Of a stretch of DNA of 64,000 nt, positions 1-8,442 are shown piece after piece. Under the pieces are notes generated by a model that worked only from the letters and a program-made list of their open reading frames with translations, was not told the origin of the DNA and did no database searches. Position 1 is the first letter of the stretch. Every line of letters starts with the position of its first letter. A program made the position numbers and the translations under genes. Source of the stretch: Olsenella sp. (lineage in GTDB: Bacteria; Actinomycetota; Coriobacteriia; Coriobacteriales; Atopobiaceae). Location: contig JALCMG010000012.1 in assembly GCA_022648325.1 (NCBI GenBank), positions 1 to 64,000 on the forward strand, in the 5' to 3' direction.

Positions 1-1
1 C

Positions 2-88
2 GCGCTGGTGCTCGACCGGGCAATGGCCTCCCAGAAAACGCTTCGATACAGGGACTTCTACCGACAGACGCCAAGCTCAGACGAATAG
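2..88 (+). CDS. C-terminal end of an unidentified protein (5' partial)
   Basis: An open frame enters from the left edge and ends at a TAG after 28 codons, with the charged tail RYRDFYRQTPSSDE. The remaining residues carry no motif I recognise. Codon use is GC-rich like the neighbours, and an AT-rich intergenic stretch follows, which fits a real gene end. It could also be chance, because only 87 bases are visible. Confidence 0.4.
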   Translation, partial: ALVLDRAMASQKTLRYRDFYRQTPSSDE

Positions 89-277
89 CAGGTCCATAAG
101 GCCCCAACGCACTGCAAGAGGGGATTTCATCGATTTTATTATTCCGTACATTAGAATAAATTAATAATACGATAACAAAAGAGGATTGAAGGATTAGAAG
201 CACATCCAGACGCCGGTCGCGTTCGACTATCATCAGAACGTTGGTTGCGGATACGCGGTGATTGCACGGAGGACCAC
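89..277. other. AT-rich intergenic region upstream of tcdA
   Basis: The stretch around 130-185 is markedly AT-rich (runs such as ttattatt and aataaattaataata), in contrast to the GC-rich coding DNA. This is the expected place for the tcdA promoter, but I could not fix a convincing -35/-10 pair. A GGAGG sits 5 bases before the tcdA ATG at 278. No gene is seen here. Confidence 0.5.
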
Positions 278-1040
278 ATGGCAGACACGCTGGAGACACC
301 CACGTCCAGGCTCGAGCTGGTCATGGGAAAGGACGCCGTGAGAAGGCTTGCCAGCTCCTGCGTGGTGGTTCTCGGGCTTGGCGGCGTGGGATCCAACTGC
401 GCCGAGGCGCGCGCGCGGCGGCGTACGGTCGCTCGTCCTCGTAGACCGCGACATGGTCGAGCCAAGCAACATCAACCGGCAGGCCGTGGCCTACACGAGC
501 ACCGTGGGCCAGCGCAAGACCGACGTGATGGCCCGCATCGTGGCGGACATTAACCCCACCGCCAACATCACGCCCATTCACGTGTTTCTCACGCGAGACA
601 ACATCGGGCAGATTCTGGGCGGCCTTGATCCCCGCCCGGACTTTGTGGTGGACGCAATCGACAACGTGACCGCCAAGCTCGTGGTGGCCTGCTGGTGCCA
701 AGACGAGGGGATGCCCCTTGTCTCAAGCATGGGAGGCGCCAACAAGCTCCACCCTGAGCTCCTGCGCTTCGCCGACATCTCGCAGACGCATGGGTGCCCG
801 CTCGCGCGCATCATCCGCAAGGAGTGCCGCAAGCGCGGCATCCGCAGCCTGAGGGTACTCTACTCACCCGAGGAGCCGGTGCGTCCCCAAGCGCCCAATG
901 ACGCCACCGGCAAAGCGGCGACGCTGGGCACCATGTCGTACTTCCCACCCATCATGGGCCAGATGATTGCCGGTGACGTGATCTTGTCGCTAACGGGGCT
1001 TGACGAGAGAGGCGCCGCAAGCGGGGGCGGCACGCGGTGA
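278..1040 (+). pseudogene. tcdA: tRNA threonylcarbamoyladenosine dehydratase TcdA, frameshifted
   Basis: This ThiF/E1-like family enzyme cyclises t6A37 of tRNA to ct6A using ATP. The first frame starts at ATG 278 (GGAGG, 5-base spacing) and carries the nucleotide-binding loop GLGGVGSN. Homology then jumps to another frame, which carries LVLVDRDMVEPSNINRQ, DAIDNV and the THGCPLARIIRKECR region down to the TGA at 1040. The switch lies in the alternating GC run at about 408-420; one extra base (or two missing) explains it. Restored, the protein would be about 254 residues, normal for the family. The stop overlaps the GTG of the next gene by 4 bases. A sequencing error in the GC repeat is possible, so the gene may be intact in the living strain. 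Confidence 0.8.
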
Positions 1041-1798
1041 GGCTCTTCGACGCACACGTACACCTAGACTTCTACGCGGATGCGCCGCAGGTAGCGGCAC
1101 AGGCGCAGGAGCTTGGGCTCTCGTTTCTCGCCTGCACCGTGACGCCCTCCGGATATCGTCGCGCGGCACAGGAACTGGAAGGCTCGTCGGGCGTCCACCT
1201 CGCCGCCGGCGCCCACCCCTGGTGGGTGGCAGACGGCCGCGTGGGCGAAAAGGACATCGGCGCACTGGTCTCCACGATGCCTGACCTGCGCTTCATTGGC
1301 GAGGTTGGCCTGGACTTCTCGCCAGCGCATGTGGGCGAGGGAGCGCAGCGCGTTCAGGTTGCGGCCCTCGAGCGCATCATGCGCGCCTGCGCCGAGACGA
1401 GCGATCCCAGGTGCCCCAAGGTCGCCTCCATTCACTCCGTGCGCTCGGCAGGCGTGGTGCTCGACGTGCTGGAGCGCACAGGCGCCGCCCGGTCATGCCG
1501 CTGCGTCTTCCATTGGTTCTCCGGAAGACCGGAGGAGCTGTGGCGCGCCGCGCGCATGGGCTGTTACTTCTCGTTTGGCGAGCACTCCCTTGCCACCAGA
1601 CGCGGGCGCGAGTACGTTCGCGAGGTACCCGCAGAACTCTTGCTCACCGAGACCGACCTCCCCGCAGGCGAGAACGTCGTTGGCAGCGCGGAGGAGATTG
1701 CCTCCTCGCTCGAACGCGCGATCGCAATGGCGTCCAAGGTGCGCGACGAGGACGTAGGTGCTCTGGCGCTCGCTAATGCCACCGTCCTTCTCGCATGA
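1037..1798 (+). CDS. TatD-family metal-dependent hydrolase
   Basis: This is a predicted TIM-barrel metallohydrolase of the TatD DNase family, 253 residues, close to the usual size. Visible metal-site motifs are the N-terminal DAHVHLD (HxH), GEVGLDF around residue 95 (glutamate ligand) and TETDLP near residue 205 (aspartate ligand). The GTG start overlaps the tcdA stop by 4 bases, so translation is probably coupled. The middle part is divergent from Escherichia coli TatD, so substrate is uncertain: DNA 3' ends or another phosphoester. The TGA stop is formed by the first three bases of a 29-bp palindrome. Confidence 0.75.
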   Translation: MRLFDAHVHLDFYADAPQVAAQAQELGLSFLACTVTPSGYRRAAQELEGSSGVHLAAGAHPWWVADGRVGEKDIGALVSTMPDLRFIGEVGLDFSPAHVGEGAQRVQVAALERIMRACAETSDPRCPKVASIHSVRSAGVVLDVLERTGAARSCRCVFHWFSGRPEELWRAARMGCYFSFGEHSLATRRGREYVREVPAELLLTETDLPAGENVVGSAEEIASSLERAIAMASKVRDEDVGALALANATVLLA

Positions 1799-1825
1799 GA
1801 CAAAGGGACTGTCCCTTTGTCTCAT
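1795..1825. repeat. Palindromic repeat copy 1 overlapping a stop codon
   Basis: This is a perfect inverted repeat with arms TGAGACAAAGGGAC and GTCCCTTTGTCTCA around one central T, extended by an A:T pair outside. The same 29-bp core occurs at 50586-50614. Here the first TGA of the left arm is the stop codon of the TatD-family gene. The stem could act as a terminator, but no long T tract follows. Confidence 0.9.
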
Positions 1826-1950
1826 TTGTCTCACAGATGGGCCTTTGGCGGGGACGGACGGGCGAACGGAGCGCCGCACACGCATCATGGTAGAGTCATA
1901 CGGTGCTGTTTGCACACCGAGAAGGGCATCCTACAGGGAGCAGCCAGGCA

Positions 1951-3075
1951 ATGAACTCACAGAGCAGAACCCCTGCCACACAGCAGACACAGACGGGCCC
2001 CTTGCTGGCCACCTCATCTCGCGAGTTGCCGCTCAGCCTCGATGACGTTGTTCTCGTCTTCGCCTGCAACGACCTCTTTGTCCCCTACCTTTCCGTAGCG
2101 CTCCAGTCCATCCTGGTGAACTCCTCCCCCGAGCGCCACTACGACATTGTTGTGCTTACACGCGACATCACGCCAAAGAGCATGATTACGCTCACGCAGC
2201 AGGCTTCCAAGTATCACGTTGGCCTGGGTTTTCTGGACGTGGACGCCGCTCTGGGCGACATCAGGCTGCCGCACCACGGACACTTTAGGCCCGAGACCTA
2301 CTTCCGTCTCCTTGCCCCAACGCTTCTCGACAACGTGGGCAAGGCAATCTATCTGGACTCTGACATCGTGGTGTGCGGTGACGTGGCCGAGTTCTTCGAC
2401 ACCGACGTCACCGGCTACCTGCTGGCAGCCACACGCGACGCTGACACCATCGGGCAGATTGACGGCTACGACCCCACGGTCTACTCGTACCTTAAAGACC
2501 AGCTCGGCATGGCAGAGCCACACGACTATTTCCAGGCCGGCGTGCTTCTCATGAACCTGGAGCAGTTCCGTCAGACCATCACGGCGGAAGAACTGCTCGA
2601 CATTGCCACGGAGCGCACGTGGCGCTGGCTTGACCAGGATGTTCTCAACAAGGTGGTCAACGGACATTACCGCCGTGTGCACATGAAGTGGAACTACCTT
2701 GTGGACTGGCAGTACATGCGCCGCACGCACATCGTGGCGCAGGCGCCCTCCGACATCCAGGAGGAGTACGACGAGGCCAGGCGCGATTATCGCATTGTGC
2801 ACTATGCAGGCCCTGACAACAGGCCGTGGCTCTACCCTGACTCTGACCTGGCTGGTCTTTTCTGGCAGTATGCAGCAGGCTCGCCCTATCTTGAGTACCT
2901 GCGCGACCAGCTCGAGATGTCCCGCAAGACCGTCGACGGTTTGGCTCGCCGCGCCAAGGCCGTGGCCATCTACCGCGGCATCATGCGCGTGTTTGACTAC
3001 ACCTGCCCCGCAGGGACCGTCCGTCGTCGCAAGTTCATCGAGTGCTACGAGAAGCTCGGCGGCTCGGTGGGCTAG
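1951..3075 (+). CDS. Glycosyltransferase family 8
   Basis: This is a 374-residue retaining glycosyltransferase of the GT8 fold. Ordered motifs are VLVFACNDLFVPYLSVALQS at the N-terminus, the metal-binding DxD in YLDSDIVV, DYFQAGVLLMNL, WLDQDVLN and the C-terminal HYAGPDNRPW (the family HxxGxxKPW site). The ATG at 1951 is preceded by GGGAG. An upstream in-frame start at 1903 is possible but has no ribosome site. No other glycan genes are adjacent, so the acceptor is unknown; lipopolysaccharide-type or cell-wall glycan decoration is inferred from family only. The C-terminal 50 residues are basic and may associate with the membrane. Confidence 0.85.
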   Translation: MNSQSRTPATQQTQTGPLLATSSRELPLSLDDVVLVFACNDLFVPYLSVALQSILVNSSPERHYDIVVLTRDITPKSMITLTQQASKYHVGLGFLDVDAALGDIRLPHHGHFRPETYFRLLAPTLLDNVGKAIYLDSDIVVCGDVAEFFDTDVTGYLLAATRDADTIGQIDGYDPTVYSYLKDQLGMAEPHDYFQAGVLLMNLEQFRQTITAEELLDIATERTWRWLDQDVLNKVVNGHYRRVHMKWNYLVDWQYMRRTHIVAQAPSDIQEEYDEARRDYRIVHYAGPDNRPWLYPDSDLAGLFWQYAAGSPYLEYLRDQLEMSRKTVDGLARRAKAVAIYRGIMRVFDYTCPAGTVRRRKFIECYEKLGGSVG

Positions 3076-3139
3076 AGCGCAAGTCACCATTCCTGATTGC
3101 CCTAGGCGGATTGCCCCTAGTGGCACCTTCGCGCTGCTG

Positions 3140-3228
3140 AAAAGTGAACACGATTTCAATCTGCTAGCCCTTCTCTCCGCGTTTTACCAGGAAGCTGGTA
3201 CGTACCAGTTGAATTCGTGTTCACTTTT
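3140..3228. repeat. Long inverted repeat with 20-bp arms
   Basis: The arms at 3140-3159 and 3209-3228 match at 19 of 20 positions (AAAAGTGAACACGATTTCAA against its reverse complement). The 49-base interior ends in the perfect 14-bp palindrome CTGGTACGTACCAG (3195-3208). No coding frame is convincing. It could be a MITE remnant, a structured RNA or a strong terminator for the GT8 gene. Confidence 0.8.
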
Positions 3229-3263
3229 GGCTGCGCGAGAGCCTGCTGGGACGAGAAGTAGCT

Positions 3264-3510
3264 GTTGTGCGTACGCAGAAGAGAGAATTTATGCCAGCAA
3301 GCGCCTGCAAAAAGCCCAGCCGGGCAAATTGCCACTGTTGTGCGTACGCAGAAGGGGAAGGTTCTGCCAAGGCCTCGACGTTTTCCCAGATGGGAGAGAA
3401 GCTCGTGTCAACAGGCGGGCCTCGTGCGTACGCAGAACACATGTTTTCTGCCAGCTAGAGCCCGCAGGGAGGCCATTCGGGCAGACGGTCCCCCTTGTGC
3501 GTACGCACAA
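3264..3510. repeat. Four-copy array built on GTGCGTACGCAGAA
   Basis: Copies start near 3267, 3340, 3424 and 3497, so the period is 73 to 84 bases. Each has GTGCGTACGCAGAA (the last copy GTGCGTACGCACAA), followed 9 to 11 bases later by TGCCA or CGCCA. The core TGCGTACGCA is itself a perfect palindrome, and copy four is a 16-bp palindrome. The DNA between copies is not conserved. This stretch before clpX contains no believable gene. Confidence 0.75.
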
Positions 3511-3598
3511 GCCACAAGATACGCCAGGCGGGGCCGGCACTGCGTCCGACCCCGCCCGCAAAGCACCCTAGCGTGCGAGAAGCTCGCGAGGCACCGTC

Positions 3599-4924
3599 CT
3601 AGCTCGCACGATGCTTGGACAGAAGCGTCTCCTGACGCACAACCTCGGGCTTCTCCGCGCCACCAACGCACTCCTTGGTCACGATGACCTTGGTGATGTC
3701 GAGGTCGCTCGGCAGGTCGAACATCGTGGACTGCAGCGTCGACTCGCAGATGGCGCGCAGGCCACGGGCGCCGGTGCCGCGGGCGATTGCCTGGCAGGCA
3801 ATCTCGTTGAGGGCCTCAGGGGTGAACTCGAGGTCGACCCCCTCGATCTCGAAGAGGCGCTTGTACTGCTTGACCAGCGCGTTCTTTGGCCTTGTGAGAA
3901 TGTCCACGAGGTCTGCCTCCTTGAGCTCCCTCGTGGAGGTGATCACGGGGATGCGGCCGATGAACTCGGGGATCATGCCAAACTTGTGCAGGTCCTGGGG
4001 CATGACCTGCTCCATGAGCTCGTCCTCGTCCTGGTCGACCTTCTTGCCAAGCTCGGCGTTGAAGCCAACGCCCTTCTTGCCAATGCGGTCGGCAACGATC
4101 TTGTCGAGACCCACGAAGGCACCACCACAGATGAAGAGGATGTTCGTTGTATCGATGTGGATGAGCTCCTGCTGGGGGTGCTTGCGGCCTCCCTGGGGTG
4201 GGACGCTCGCCTCGGTGCCCTCGAGAATCTTGAGGAGGGCCTGCTGCACGCCCTCGCCGGATACGTCGCGCGTGATGGAGAGGTTCTCCGCCTTGCGGGC
4301 GATCTTGTCGATCTCGTCGATGTAGACGATGCCAAGCTCGGCGCGGGAGACGTCACCGTCGGCCGCCGTGATGAGCTTGAGCAGGATGTTCTCGACGTCC
4401 TCGCCCACGTAGCCAGCCTCGGTGAGAGCGGTGGCGTCCGCGATGGCGAAGGGCACCTCGAGGAAGCGGGCGAGGGTCTGCGCAAGCAGCGTCTTGCCCG
4501 TGCCGGTGGGGCCAAGGAGCAGGATGTTGCTCTTGGCGATCTCGACTTCCTCCTCGCCCTCGGGGACCTCGTCATTGCCCGAAAGGATGCGGCGATAGTG
4601 GTTGTAGACGGCAACGCTCATCGCACGCTTGGCCGCCTCCTGGCCAATCACGTACTGAGAGAGCTCGTCGTAGATCTGATGCGGGGTGGGAAGCTCCTTG
4701 AGCGGTAGGGGCGACTCCTCGTCGATCTCGTCTTCCTGCACTGCGGTGCCATCCGCCTCGTCAATCATCTGCGAGCACGCGCGCACACATTCGTCGCAGA
4801 TGTAGACCCCACCCGGCCCCTGGATGAGCTTGCTCACCTGGCTACGGCTCTTGCCGCAGAACGAGCAGTGCATCTCGTTGTCGCCGTACGGGCGTCCGTT
4901 TCCGTTGTCACGGTCCTGAGCCAT
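3599..4924 (-). CDS. clpX: ATP-dependent Clp protease ATP-binding subunit ClpX
   Basis: This AAA+ unfoldase feeds substrates to ClpP. The 441 residues contain the N-terminal C4 zinc finger (CSFCGKS and ICDECV), Walker A GPTGTGKT, the GYVGEDVE pore-loop region, Walker [11 protein letters not shown], and the C-terminal sensor-2 segment [10 protein letters not shown]. Length is normal for the family. The ATG lies 3 bases after the clpP stop, so the two are co-transcribed and probably translationally coupled. No T-rich terminator is evident immediately downstream. Confidence 0.97.
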   Translation of the reverse strand: MAQDRDNGNGRPYGDNEMHCSFCGKSRSQVSKLIQGPGGVYICDECVRACSQMIDEADGTAVQEDEIDEESPLPLKELPTPHQIYDELSQYVIGQEAAKRAMSVAVYNHYRRILSGNDEVPEGEEEVEIAKSNILLLGPTGTGKTLLAQTLARFLEVPFAIADATALTEAGYVGEDVENILLKLITAADGDVSRAELGIVYIDEIDKIARKAENLSITRDVSGEGVQQALLKILEGTEASVPPQGGRKHPQQELIHIDTTNILFICGGAFVGLDKIVADRIGKKGVGFNAELGKKVDQDEDELMEQVMPQDLHKFGMIPEFIGRIPVITSTRELKEADLVDILTRPKNALVKQYKRLFEIEGVDLEFTPEALNEIACQAIARGTGARGLRAICESTLQSTMFDLPSDLDITKVIVTKECVGGAEKPEVVRQETLLSKHRAS

Positions 4925-4927
4925 GCG

Positions 4928-5548
4928 CTACTCCTGCTTACCCTGGTCGTTGCGGTTGGTGATGACCTTGTCAACAAGGCCGTAGGCCTGTGCCTCGCTC
5001 GCACGCATGTAGTTGTCGCGCTCGGTGTCGGCATTGATCCTCTCGATGGGCTGACCGGTGGCGTCGGCAAGCATCTGGTTGAGGTGCTGGCGAAGCCACT
5101 TGGTCTCGTCGGCAACGATCTGGATGTCGGACTGCTGGCCCTGGACGCCGGAGCTGGGCTGGTGGATGAGAATCATCGAGTTGGGAAGCGCCAGACGCTT
5201 GCCCTTGGTGCCGCTGGCGAGAACGGCCGCACCCATCGAGGCTGCCATGCCAACGCAGATGGTGGAGACGTCGGGCTTGATGAAGTTCATCGTGTCGATA
5301 ATGCCCATGCCGGCATAGACGTCGCCGCCAGGAGAGTCGATATAGAGCGAGATGTCCTTGTCGGGATCTTGGCTCTCGAGATGGAGGAGCTGGGCGATAA
5401 CGAGGTTGGCCGAGTCGCGCGTGACCTCCTCGCCCAGGAAGACGATGCGGTCGTTGAGCAGGCGAGAATAGATGTCGTAGCTGCGCTCGCCACGCGGGGT
5501 CTGCTCCACGACGTACGGAATCAGCGGGATGTTCGTTGGGTTGTGCAT
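4928..5548 (-). CDS. clpP: ATP-dependent Clp protease proteolytic subunit ClpP
   Basis: This is the serine protease subunit of ClpXP. The catalytic triad is visible: serine in GMAASMGA, histidine in SMILIHQPS, aspartate in the [11 protein letters not shown] segment. I chose the ATG at 5548 because AAAGGAG lies just upstream; an ATG seven codons earlier lacks a ribosome site. The product has 206 residues, normal length. It follows tig and precedes clpX in the common tig-clpP-clpX order. A strong hairpin separates it from tig. Confidence 0.96.
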   Translation of the reverse strand: MHNPTNIPLIPYVVEQTPRGERSYDIYSRLLNDRIVFLGEEVTRDSANLVIAQLLHLESQDPDKDISLYIDSPGGDVYAGMGIIDTMNFIKPDVSTICVGMAASMGAAVLASGTKGKRLALPNSMILIHQPSSGVQGQQSDIQIVADETKWLRQHLNQMLADATGQPIERINADTERDNYMRASEAQAYGLVDKVITNRNDQGKQE

Positions 5549-5586
5549 GACACTCCTTTCAAGATTCATATGTGTTCCGTTCCAAT

Positions 5587-5618
5587 GTGCCCCGAATGGC
5601 TTGCGCCATCCGGGGCAC
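5587..5618 (-). terminator. Hairpin between tig and clpP
   Basis: GTGCCCCG and CGGGGCAC arms enclose an inner ATGGC/GCCAT pair and a 4-base loop, nearly perfect over 13 pairs. No T tract follows on the minus strand, so it is more likely a transcript-stabilising or partial termination element than a full terminator. Confidence 0.65.
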
Positions 5619-5663
5619 GGCGTCAGTTCACAGGGTTTGCACCATTAGTTCGAGAAGAGAGGG

Positions 5664-7013
5664 CTACTCGGCGTCCTCGGTCTTCTCGCCCTCGGCCTCC
5701 TTGGCGGCCCCGGCAGCCTCGTCTCCAATGGTCACCTGGGCGTTCTCGACCAGCCAGTCGAGAGCCTTAGTGCGCCTGATGGAGTCGCGGATGGCAGGGA
5801 GACGACCCTCGGAGCGCCACTGCTCGATGGCCTTGTCCACATCGCCGACGTTAGCCTTCTCGAACTCGTTGCGCACGTCCTCCTCGGTGGCCTCAAGGCC
5901 AAGCTTGCGGGCAACGGCGTCGAGCGCCAAGGACTGGCGAGCGCGCTCCTCGGCCTGGGCGTGGAGGTCGGCGATGAAGGCGTCGGGAGAGATGCCGCGG
6001 GCGTTGAGGTACATGTCAAGGGAGATGCCGGAGCGCTGCATCTGGCCGAGAACCTCCTGGCCAAGCTCGTTGAAGACCTCCTCCTGGTAGTCAGAGGGAA
6101 TCTCGTCGAGCTGCAGGTGCTCGCCCACGGCCTCGACGACACGGTCCTCCTTGAGGTTGGGGAGGTTGGCCTTCTTGTCCTCGGTGATCTCGTCGCGGAC
6201 GGCCTTCTTGAACTCGTCGACAGTGTCGTAGCCAAAGCCCTTCTTGGCGAACTCGTCGTCAAGCTCGGGCGTGGTGGGGCGCTGGATGCCCTTGACCGTA
6301 GCCTTGGCCTTGTAGGAGTGCTCGTGGGCCTCGTCGCCCTCCTCGTGCTTGATGGTCCAGGCGAGGTCGACGACGTCGCCAACCTTGGCGCCGGCGAGGG
6401 CCTGCTTGACCTCGTCGGGAACCTGGCCGTCGACCAGCGCGAGGGTCTGTCCCTCGCCGGCGAGCTTCTCGGCACCCTCGACGTTCTCGATGTCGGCCTT
6501 AACGACATCGCCCTCCTGGGCGCCCTCGCCCTCGGGGACGTCCTCATAGGAGGTGTGGTAGGTCATGTAGCGCTTGACCTGGGCCTCGACCTCAGCGTCG
6601 GTGACCTCCTCGGGAGGCATGTTGATCTGGGGGGCGTCGTAGGAGTCAAGCTCGGCCTCGGGGCGCACGCCGATGGTGACGTCGATGGAGTAGTCCTCGC
6701 CCTCCTTGGCGAGGTCCGCGTCCTGGGCGAAGTCCGGACGGCCAACGGGGACGATGTTGAGCTCCTCGAGCATGAGGGGCTCGGCGGCGTTGAGGAGGTC
6801 GTTGGTGGCCTGGGCGAGCACCGACTCCTTGCCCAGGATGCCATCGATCACGGGACGGGGAGCGTGGCCACGACGGAAGCCCTGGAAGTTGTACTTCTTC
6901 GCGAAGTCCTTGTAGGTCTTGGCGACAGCCGCGTTGACGTCGGCGGCGGGAATGGTGAGCTTTGCGGCAACCTTGTTGTCCTTGGGCTCCTCAGCGGTGA
7001 CGGTGATCTTCAA
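5664..7013 (-). CDS. tig: Trigger factor
   Basis: This is a ribosome-associated chaperone and peptidyl-prolyl isomerase of 449 residues. The ribosome-docking signature GFRRGHAPRP lies near residue 45, followed by the FKBP-like domain and the helical C-terminal arms, ending in a very acidic tail (EAEGEKTEDAE). I chose the TTG at 7013 because GGAGG lies 5 bases upstream and the product then begins with the family-typical KITVTAEE; the longer reading would run back toward the tRNA-Leu gene. It heads the protein quality-control set with clpP and clpX. Confidence 0.95.
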   Translation of the reverse strand: MKITVTAEEPKDNKVAAKLTIPAADVNAAVAKTYKDFAKKYNFQGFRRGHAPRPVIDGILGKESVLAQATNDLLNAAEPLMLEELNIVPVGRPDFAQDADLAKEGEDYSIDVTIGVRPEAELDSYDAPQINMPPEEVTDAEVEAQVKRYMTYHTSYEDVPEGEGAQEGDVVKADIENVEGAEKLAGEGQTLALVDGQVPDEVKQALAGAKVGDVVDLAWTIKHEEGDEAHEHSYKAKATVKGIQRPTTPELDDEFAKKGFGYDTVDEFKKAVRDEITEDKKANLPNLKEDRVVEAVGEHLQLDEIPSDYQEEVFNELGQEVLGQMQRSGISLDMYLNARGISPDAFIADLHAQAEERARQSLALDAVARKLGLEATEEDVRNEFEKANVGDVDKAIEQWRSEGRLPAIRDSIRRTKALDWLVENAQVTIGDEAAGAAKEAEGEKTEDAE

Positions 7014-7080
7014 CGTTCCTCCAGTGTCTCGTTCTCGGCGGGCGGGCACCCGCCGTTGGTTCCAGCGCATGCAGCTCATG

Positions 7081-7167
7081 TGGTGCGGGCGAAAGGACTC
7101 GAACCTTCACGGGGTCTCCCCCACTGGAACCTAAATCCAGCGCGTCTACCAGTTCCGCCACGCCCGC
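7081..7167 (-). tRNA. tRNA-Leu(UAG)
   Basis: This is a class II tRNA with acceptor stem GCGGGCG/CGCCCGC, discriminator A, encoded CCA, long variable arm and anticodon loop TTTAGGT, giving UAG. It lies directly upstream of tig on the same strand. Confidence 0.95.
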
Positions 7168-7254
7168 ATGGTCACACATAGCCTTGCCATAATAGCAAAT
7201 GCACAGGTCTTGGCCTAGGGAACGAGAAAGAATTCGGCACGCGCACACGTGGGC

Positions 7255-7333
7255 GGCACGTTGGCGTCGGAGGCGAGGCCAACGTGCCTGCGTCGCCGCG
7301 GCCACACTCTCGTCTCCGGTCGCGCGGCCGGGC
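7255..7333. repeat. 79-bp direct repeat, left copy
   Basis: It matches 14939-15017 at 75 of 79 positions in the same orientation. Its first 34 bases form an inverted repeat (GGCACGTTGGC ... GCCAACGTGCC). The final 26 bases (TCTCGTCTCCGGTCGCGCGG onward) recur once more at 7370-7395. The two 79-bp copies bracket the five-gene island. No gene is seen between the tRNA and 7475. Confidence 0.85.
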
Positions 7334-7369
7334 GCATCTGCCGTGGCAACGGAGGGCCTCGCTGAGGAT

Positions 7370-7395
7370 TCTCGTCTCCGGTCGCGCGGCCGGGC
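7370..7395. repeat. Extra partial copy of the repeat tail
   Basis: This is an exact second occurrence of the terminal 26 bases of the left 79-bp repeat, 62 bases further on. It shows the element has modular parts that have been duplicated locally. Confidence 0.8.
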
Positions 7396-7474
7396 GGCAG
7401 GTCGCCCGGCACACCCTCCCCCACTCCAAGTGGCGCATACAACCCGACGGGGATCGAGAGTAGCTGGGTCAGCC

Positions 7475-8442
7475 CTACCCCGAAAAGTCGACAACGATCT
7501 TTGATTCCGAGGGCCGCCTCAGACACTCCTCAAGGGCTGCCACATTTCGAGCGTCCACGACCCTCAACGGAAAAGCCTCCGTGAACTCATCAAGATGTAG
7601 CTCCATCTGTCTAACCGCCTCGATAAAGTCCTTGCGTAGAAACGATCTGACGCCATAGATCCTGTACTCGAACTCGAAAAGCGAGCGCAACCGTAAGGGC
7701 ACGAGATAAGTCTCTGGATACACCCAAGGAAGAAGAGGCTTGCGCCAGGTCGCGTACATCTCAGGCTTGCCTCGAGTGTCCTTGCCTGAGAAAAGCCAAC
7801 GCATTCAAAGAGCAGATCATACTTCCCCTCTACATCCAGGCCAGCATCCTCGTATGATCCCACCGAGTTCGCTTCCAAAAGGTCCTGGTGGGGCCACTTC
7901 CCCGTACGCGTAAGGACGTCCGGGATCAACCCTCGCCTATTCAGTGCGAATACTAGAAGGCGAGCGATGTTGCCGTCACCCAGGACAATAGGATGGCGAG
8001 AAGACGATCCAAAGCGTTGCGAGAGATTGATGGCATGCATTACCACCGCCAGCGAATCGCACAGCACGAAGTGAGGAAGGCATGCTGAGAGCGGCTTGAG
8101 GTTCTGCTCGGGTACGTCGAGGTATCCGCGAAATGCCCCATCGACATTTGTGCCATAGGCCCGTTCATGCGAGCAGAGATTCTCCATGCCGCTGCGGCAC
8201 TGTTCACATGTGCCACAGGCCACATTAGGGTTGAGGACCACGGGCCCCATCCCCTCCGCCATGCCGACCGCCTCGTGTCCCAGATAGGCAACGGAAGACC
8301 CCAGCCTCATGCGCTGCAGATCCGAACCACAAATGCCAACATAGCGGGTATAAAAGCGCGTGCCCTCCCACTCCGTTTGAGCTCGCTCCTCTACCATCGT
8401 CGGCACTAGGCACCCATTCCTCAGGCGGAGTCCTATCATCAT
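7475..8442 (-). pseudogene. Zinc-dependent MDR dehydrogenase, frameshifted
   Basis: This is a medium-chain (alcohol/sorbitol type) dehydrogenase, last gene of the island operon. The ATG at 8442 overlaps the NRPS stop as ATGA. The N-terminal half shows the catalytic zinc site GICGSD and LGHEAVG and the structural-zinc cysteines in CGTCEQCRSGMENLC; the cofactor domain follows with VLGDGNIARLL. The frame leaves homology after ASLFFLG and resumes in another frame as VYPETYLVPLRLRSLFEFEY, ending at 7475. One missing G in a GGG run at about 7723-7725 explains the break. Restored length is about 322 residues. The lesion is in a homopolymer, so it may be a sequencing error. The substrate is unknown; oxidation or reduction of the NRPS product is inferred from position. 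Confidence 0.75.

Noticed and set aside
3264..3510. A short CRISPR array
   Set aside because: The repeat is only about 14 bases, the intervals of 73-84 bases are too long, and no cas gene is present.
3611..4708. Long plus-strand frame opposite clpX
   Set aside because: It is the antisense shadow of clpX; it has no ribosome site and low-complexity Leu/Val-rich translation.
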